Of a DNA stretch of 64,000 nucleotides, positions 62,273 to 64,000 are shown in pieces (the stretch's first letter is position 1; each line of letters starts with the position of its first letter). Under the pieces are notes generated by a model, which searched no databases, was not told the origin of the DNA, and saw nothing but the letters and a program-made list of their open reading frames with translations. Made by a program: the position numbers and the translations under genes. Source of the DNA: CAYLPU01 sp964385635 (GTDB taxonomy: Bacteria > Chloroflexota > Anaerolineae > B4-G1); contig CAYLPU010000006.1 in NCBI GenBank assembly GCA_964385635.1, positions 21,218 through 85,217 of the forward strand. The letters run 5' to 3'.

Positions 62273-64000
62273 CTACCGGCTCGCCAGCCACGCGGCGGCC
62301 AGGGTCAGGATCTCGCCGCTGGAGGCCAGTCGCTCGGGGTCCAGACGGTCGGCGGTGTCGGTGGGCAGGTAGAAGTCTTCCTCTGCTTCGTCCCAGATGA
62401 GTTTGACGGTGGGGATGCCGGTGGTGTTGAAGAGGGCCTGCCAACCTTCACCGGTGCTGCCCCTGCGCCAGGCCCGCCGGTCCAACCGGGCGGAACCGGC
62501 TTCGAGCCGGTGGATCAGCGGCAGGTCGTGGTCCCGCGTGCCGTAGAAGAGCAACCTGTATCCCCTGCCCCCCGCGATGCTATCGAGCGCGATGATGCCC
62601 ACAGTCTGCATAAGCGGCACGGCGGGCCGATCCAGGTAGTACGCGACCCCGGCGCTGTCCAGTTCCTCCGCGCCCCAGGCGGCGAAGAGCACGCTGCGGG
62701 CGGGACGGTACCCCGCCGCCTGCCACACCCGCGCCATCTCCAGCAAAGCCCCCACGCCGGACCCGTTCCGGTTGGCGCCGGGATAGTAGAGGCCATCCGG
62801 CGACTGGCCGATGTGGTCGTAGTGAGCGCCGACGATGAGCAGTTCGTCCGCCAGATCGGGGTCGTTCCCTGGCAGCAGGCCCAGGACGTTGGCGGTGAGA
62901 GTGGTGGTGACAGGGGCACGCACGAGGGTCTGGCGCACCCCCATGCCCAGCGGCAGCGCAGGGGGCGCGGTCGCCAGGTCATGGTACTCCATCCCCAGCC
63001 GCTCCAGCAGCGTCTCGAAGGCGGCCCCGGTGATCTCGAACACGGGGATGGTGACCTCAGATCCGAGGGTGGGCCGGACGTGGCTGGCCCGGAGGTCGCC
63101 GGATGCTCTATCGCTGACGACGATCAGCCCACCCGCGCCGTGGTCCTGCAGTTGGGCGGCGCGGGCGATGGGGTCGCGCACGTCCCGTTCGAGGACCACG
63201 GCCCCGCCAAAGCGCATCCCGGCCGGTATCGAACCCCGCCCTCCGGCTCTTGCGTGCACCCACACCAACTCCCCCTCGCCGATTCCCTCCCCACCGCTTT
63301 CCAGGAAGTCCTCGCGGTAGGCGAACTGGTGGAGCAGCGCGCCGCCGGCGTCCAGCAGAGTGAGCGCAGGGGTGGTGATGAGATGGGTGCGGGAGATGGG
63401 GAACTGTTGCAGGTAGCCATGCTCGCCGGTCTCCGATCCCGCCAGCAGGTCCCCCACAGGTTGGAGACCCAGGGCGGCGAATTGGCCGGCGATGGTTGCG
63501 GCAGCCAGGTCTGCCCCGGTGGTGCCCGGTTCCCGTCCGCTGTACTCGGGGCTGGCGAGGACGGCGACGTGGGCCAGGGCCCGCTCTGGGTCGAAGCGCT
63601 GGGCCAGTGACACCAGGTCGTCTGGCACGCCGGCGGCTAGGACGTGCTCCCGCCAGCCGGCCTGGAACCGCTCCGGGTCCACCCCCAGGGCGGTGCGCAG
63701 GGATGTCGCCATGTCTCTGGATGGGTGTGTGGGTGTGTGGGTGTGGGGGTATGGGAGTGTGGGAGCAATGATGGTCTGGGCGATGAACCGCCGCAGGCCC
63801 GCCAGGCCGTACCGCTCGGCGACGAAGGAGGCGACCGACCAGGACTGGGCGTAGGCCAGTTCCACCTGCTCCTCCGGTAGATCTTCGAAGGAGGGCAGAT
63901 CGTCCAGCGGGAAATCGCGGTGGCGGCGCACCGCCTCCTGCACGATGGGCATATACTTCCCGGCCATCCAGTGACCGCCCAGGGAGATCACGCGGCCGGC
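62273..64000 (-). CDS. M28-type peptidase with PA-like insert, probably inactive, 5' end outside window
   Basis: About 575 residues visible; the frame stays open past 64000, so the N-terminus is missing. The first visible part (YAQSWSVASFVAERYGLAGL) resembles the end of a gluzincin-like domain. A PA-like region follows (about 180-340), then an M28 domain with IVGAHYDHIG, FAAWGAEELDSAG and IIALDSIAGG. The usual bridging Asp is Arg (GANRNGSG, 62768-62770) and the last His is Leu (DFYLPTDTADR, 62366-62368), so two of five zinc ligands are lost. An ACACCCA repeat (63713-63766) is read in frame as PHTHTPTHP. Confidence 0.85.
   Translation of the reverse strand, partial: AGRVISLGGHWMAGKYMPIVQEAVRRHRDFPLDDLPSFEDLPEEQVELAYAQSWSVASFVAERYGLAGLRRFIAQTIIAPTLPYPHTHTPTHPSRDMATSLRTALGVDPERFQAGWREHVLAAGVPDDLVSLAQRFDPERALAHVAVLASPEYSGREPGTTGADLAAATIAGQFAALGLQPVGDLLAGSETGEHGYLQQFPISRTHLITTPALTLLDAGGALLHQFAYREDFLESGGEGIGEGELVWVHARAGGRGSIPAGMRFGGAVVLERDVRDPIARAAQLQDHGAGGLIVVSDRASGDLRASHVRPTLGSEVTIPVFEITGAAFETLLERLGMEYHDLATAPPALPLGMGVRQTLVRAPVTTTLTANVLGLLPGNDPDLADELLIVGAHYDHIGQSPDGLYYPGANRNGSGVGALLEMARVWQAAGYRPARSVLFAAWGAEELDSAGVAYYLDRPAVPLMQTVGIIALDSIAGGRGYRLLFYGTRDHDLPLIHRLEAGSARLDRRAWRRGSTGEGWQALFNTTGIPTVKLIWDEAEEDFYLPTDTADRLDPERLASSGEILTLAAAWLASR
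63713..63766 (-). repeat. CCCACAC-type repeat in a coding linker
   Basis: On the - strand, CCCACACTCCCATACC and then CACACCCA units, translated as a Pro/His/Thr linker between the gluzincin-like and M28-related parts. Confidence 0.75.

Noticed and set aside
62510..63610. 366-codon open frame on the + strand opposite the M28 gene
   Set aside because: Composition and motifs support the - strand M28 reading; the + strand frame has no domain signal.

Overview
The window is GC-rich bacterial DNA, almost entirely coding on the + strand. There is no rRNA and no taxonomic marker, so placement is an inference. Several traits fit an uncultured Chloroflexota (Anaerolineae-like) genome: paired aldehyde:ferredoxin oxidoreductases, lipoproteins with Pro/Thr/Glu linkers, giant membrane glycosyltransferase-type (GT-C) proteins, leaderless promoters, and many dispersed palindromes and 7-8 bp tandem repeats, some inside genes.

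Region 1 (1-26.2 kb) is a catabolic island. It starts with the tail of an ABC ATPase and a binding lipoprotein. Then come a tungsten-type aldehyde oxidoreductase (AOR), a decayed sugar-type permease (4021-4324), an iron-dependent alcohol dehydrogenase of the hydroxyacid-oxoacid transhydrogenase type, a UroD-family protein, and a peptide-type ABC transporter (binding protein plus two permeases, no ATPases in the window) interrupted by a DUF1847 protein. A four-cluster ferredoxin overlaps a second AOR. An SHMT-like PLP enzyme, an FGGY kinase, a CehA/McbA-type metallohydrolase, two amidohydrolases, a stand-alone pyruvate-kinase-C-like protein, an M24 protein with an altered metal site and a second FGGY kinase follow. 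The substrate cannot be read from the sequence.

Region 2 (26.2-34.9 kb) is housekeeping and stress response. It holds a NUDIX pseudogene that lost its Nudix box, tRNA-Asp(GTC) with promoter and terminator, purH and surE (both apparently leaderless), and an ECF sigma/anti-sigma/surface-protein cluster. Two 153-bp MITE copies with 10-bp inverted ends and about 8-bp target duplications lie here.

Region 3 (34.9-59.8 kb) is one translationally coupled operon for surface glycoconjugates: a polyprenyl-phosphate GT2, an alkaline-phosphatase-superfamily phosphodiesterase, and seven giant membrane proteins (848-1299 aa), mostly joined by 4-nt stop/start overlaps. They share a recurring C-terminal beta-sandwich-like module. 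A pair of adjacent genes is duplicated about 10 kb apart with a 684-bp block differing at one base. Many linkers are made of short tandem DNA repeats read in frame.

Region 4 (59.8-64 kb) carries a bifunctional-nuclease-family gene, dnaB, a repeat-rich gap with a mazF/pemK remnant, and on the - strand an M28-type peptidase that lacks two expected zinc ligands and runs off the window.
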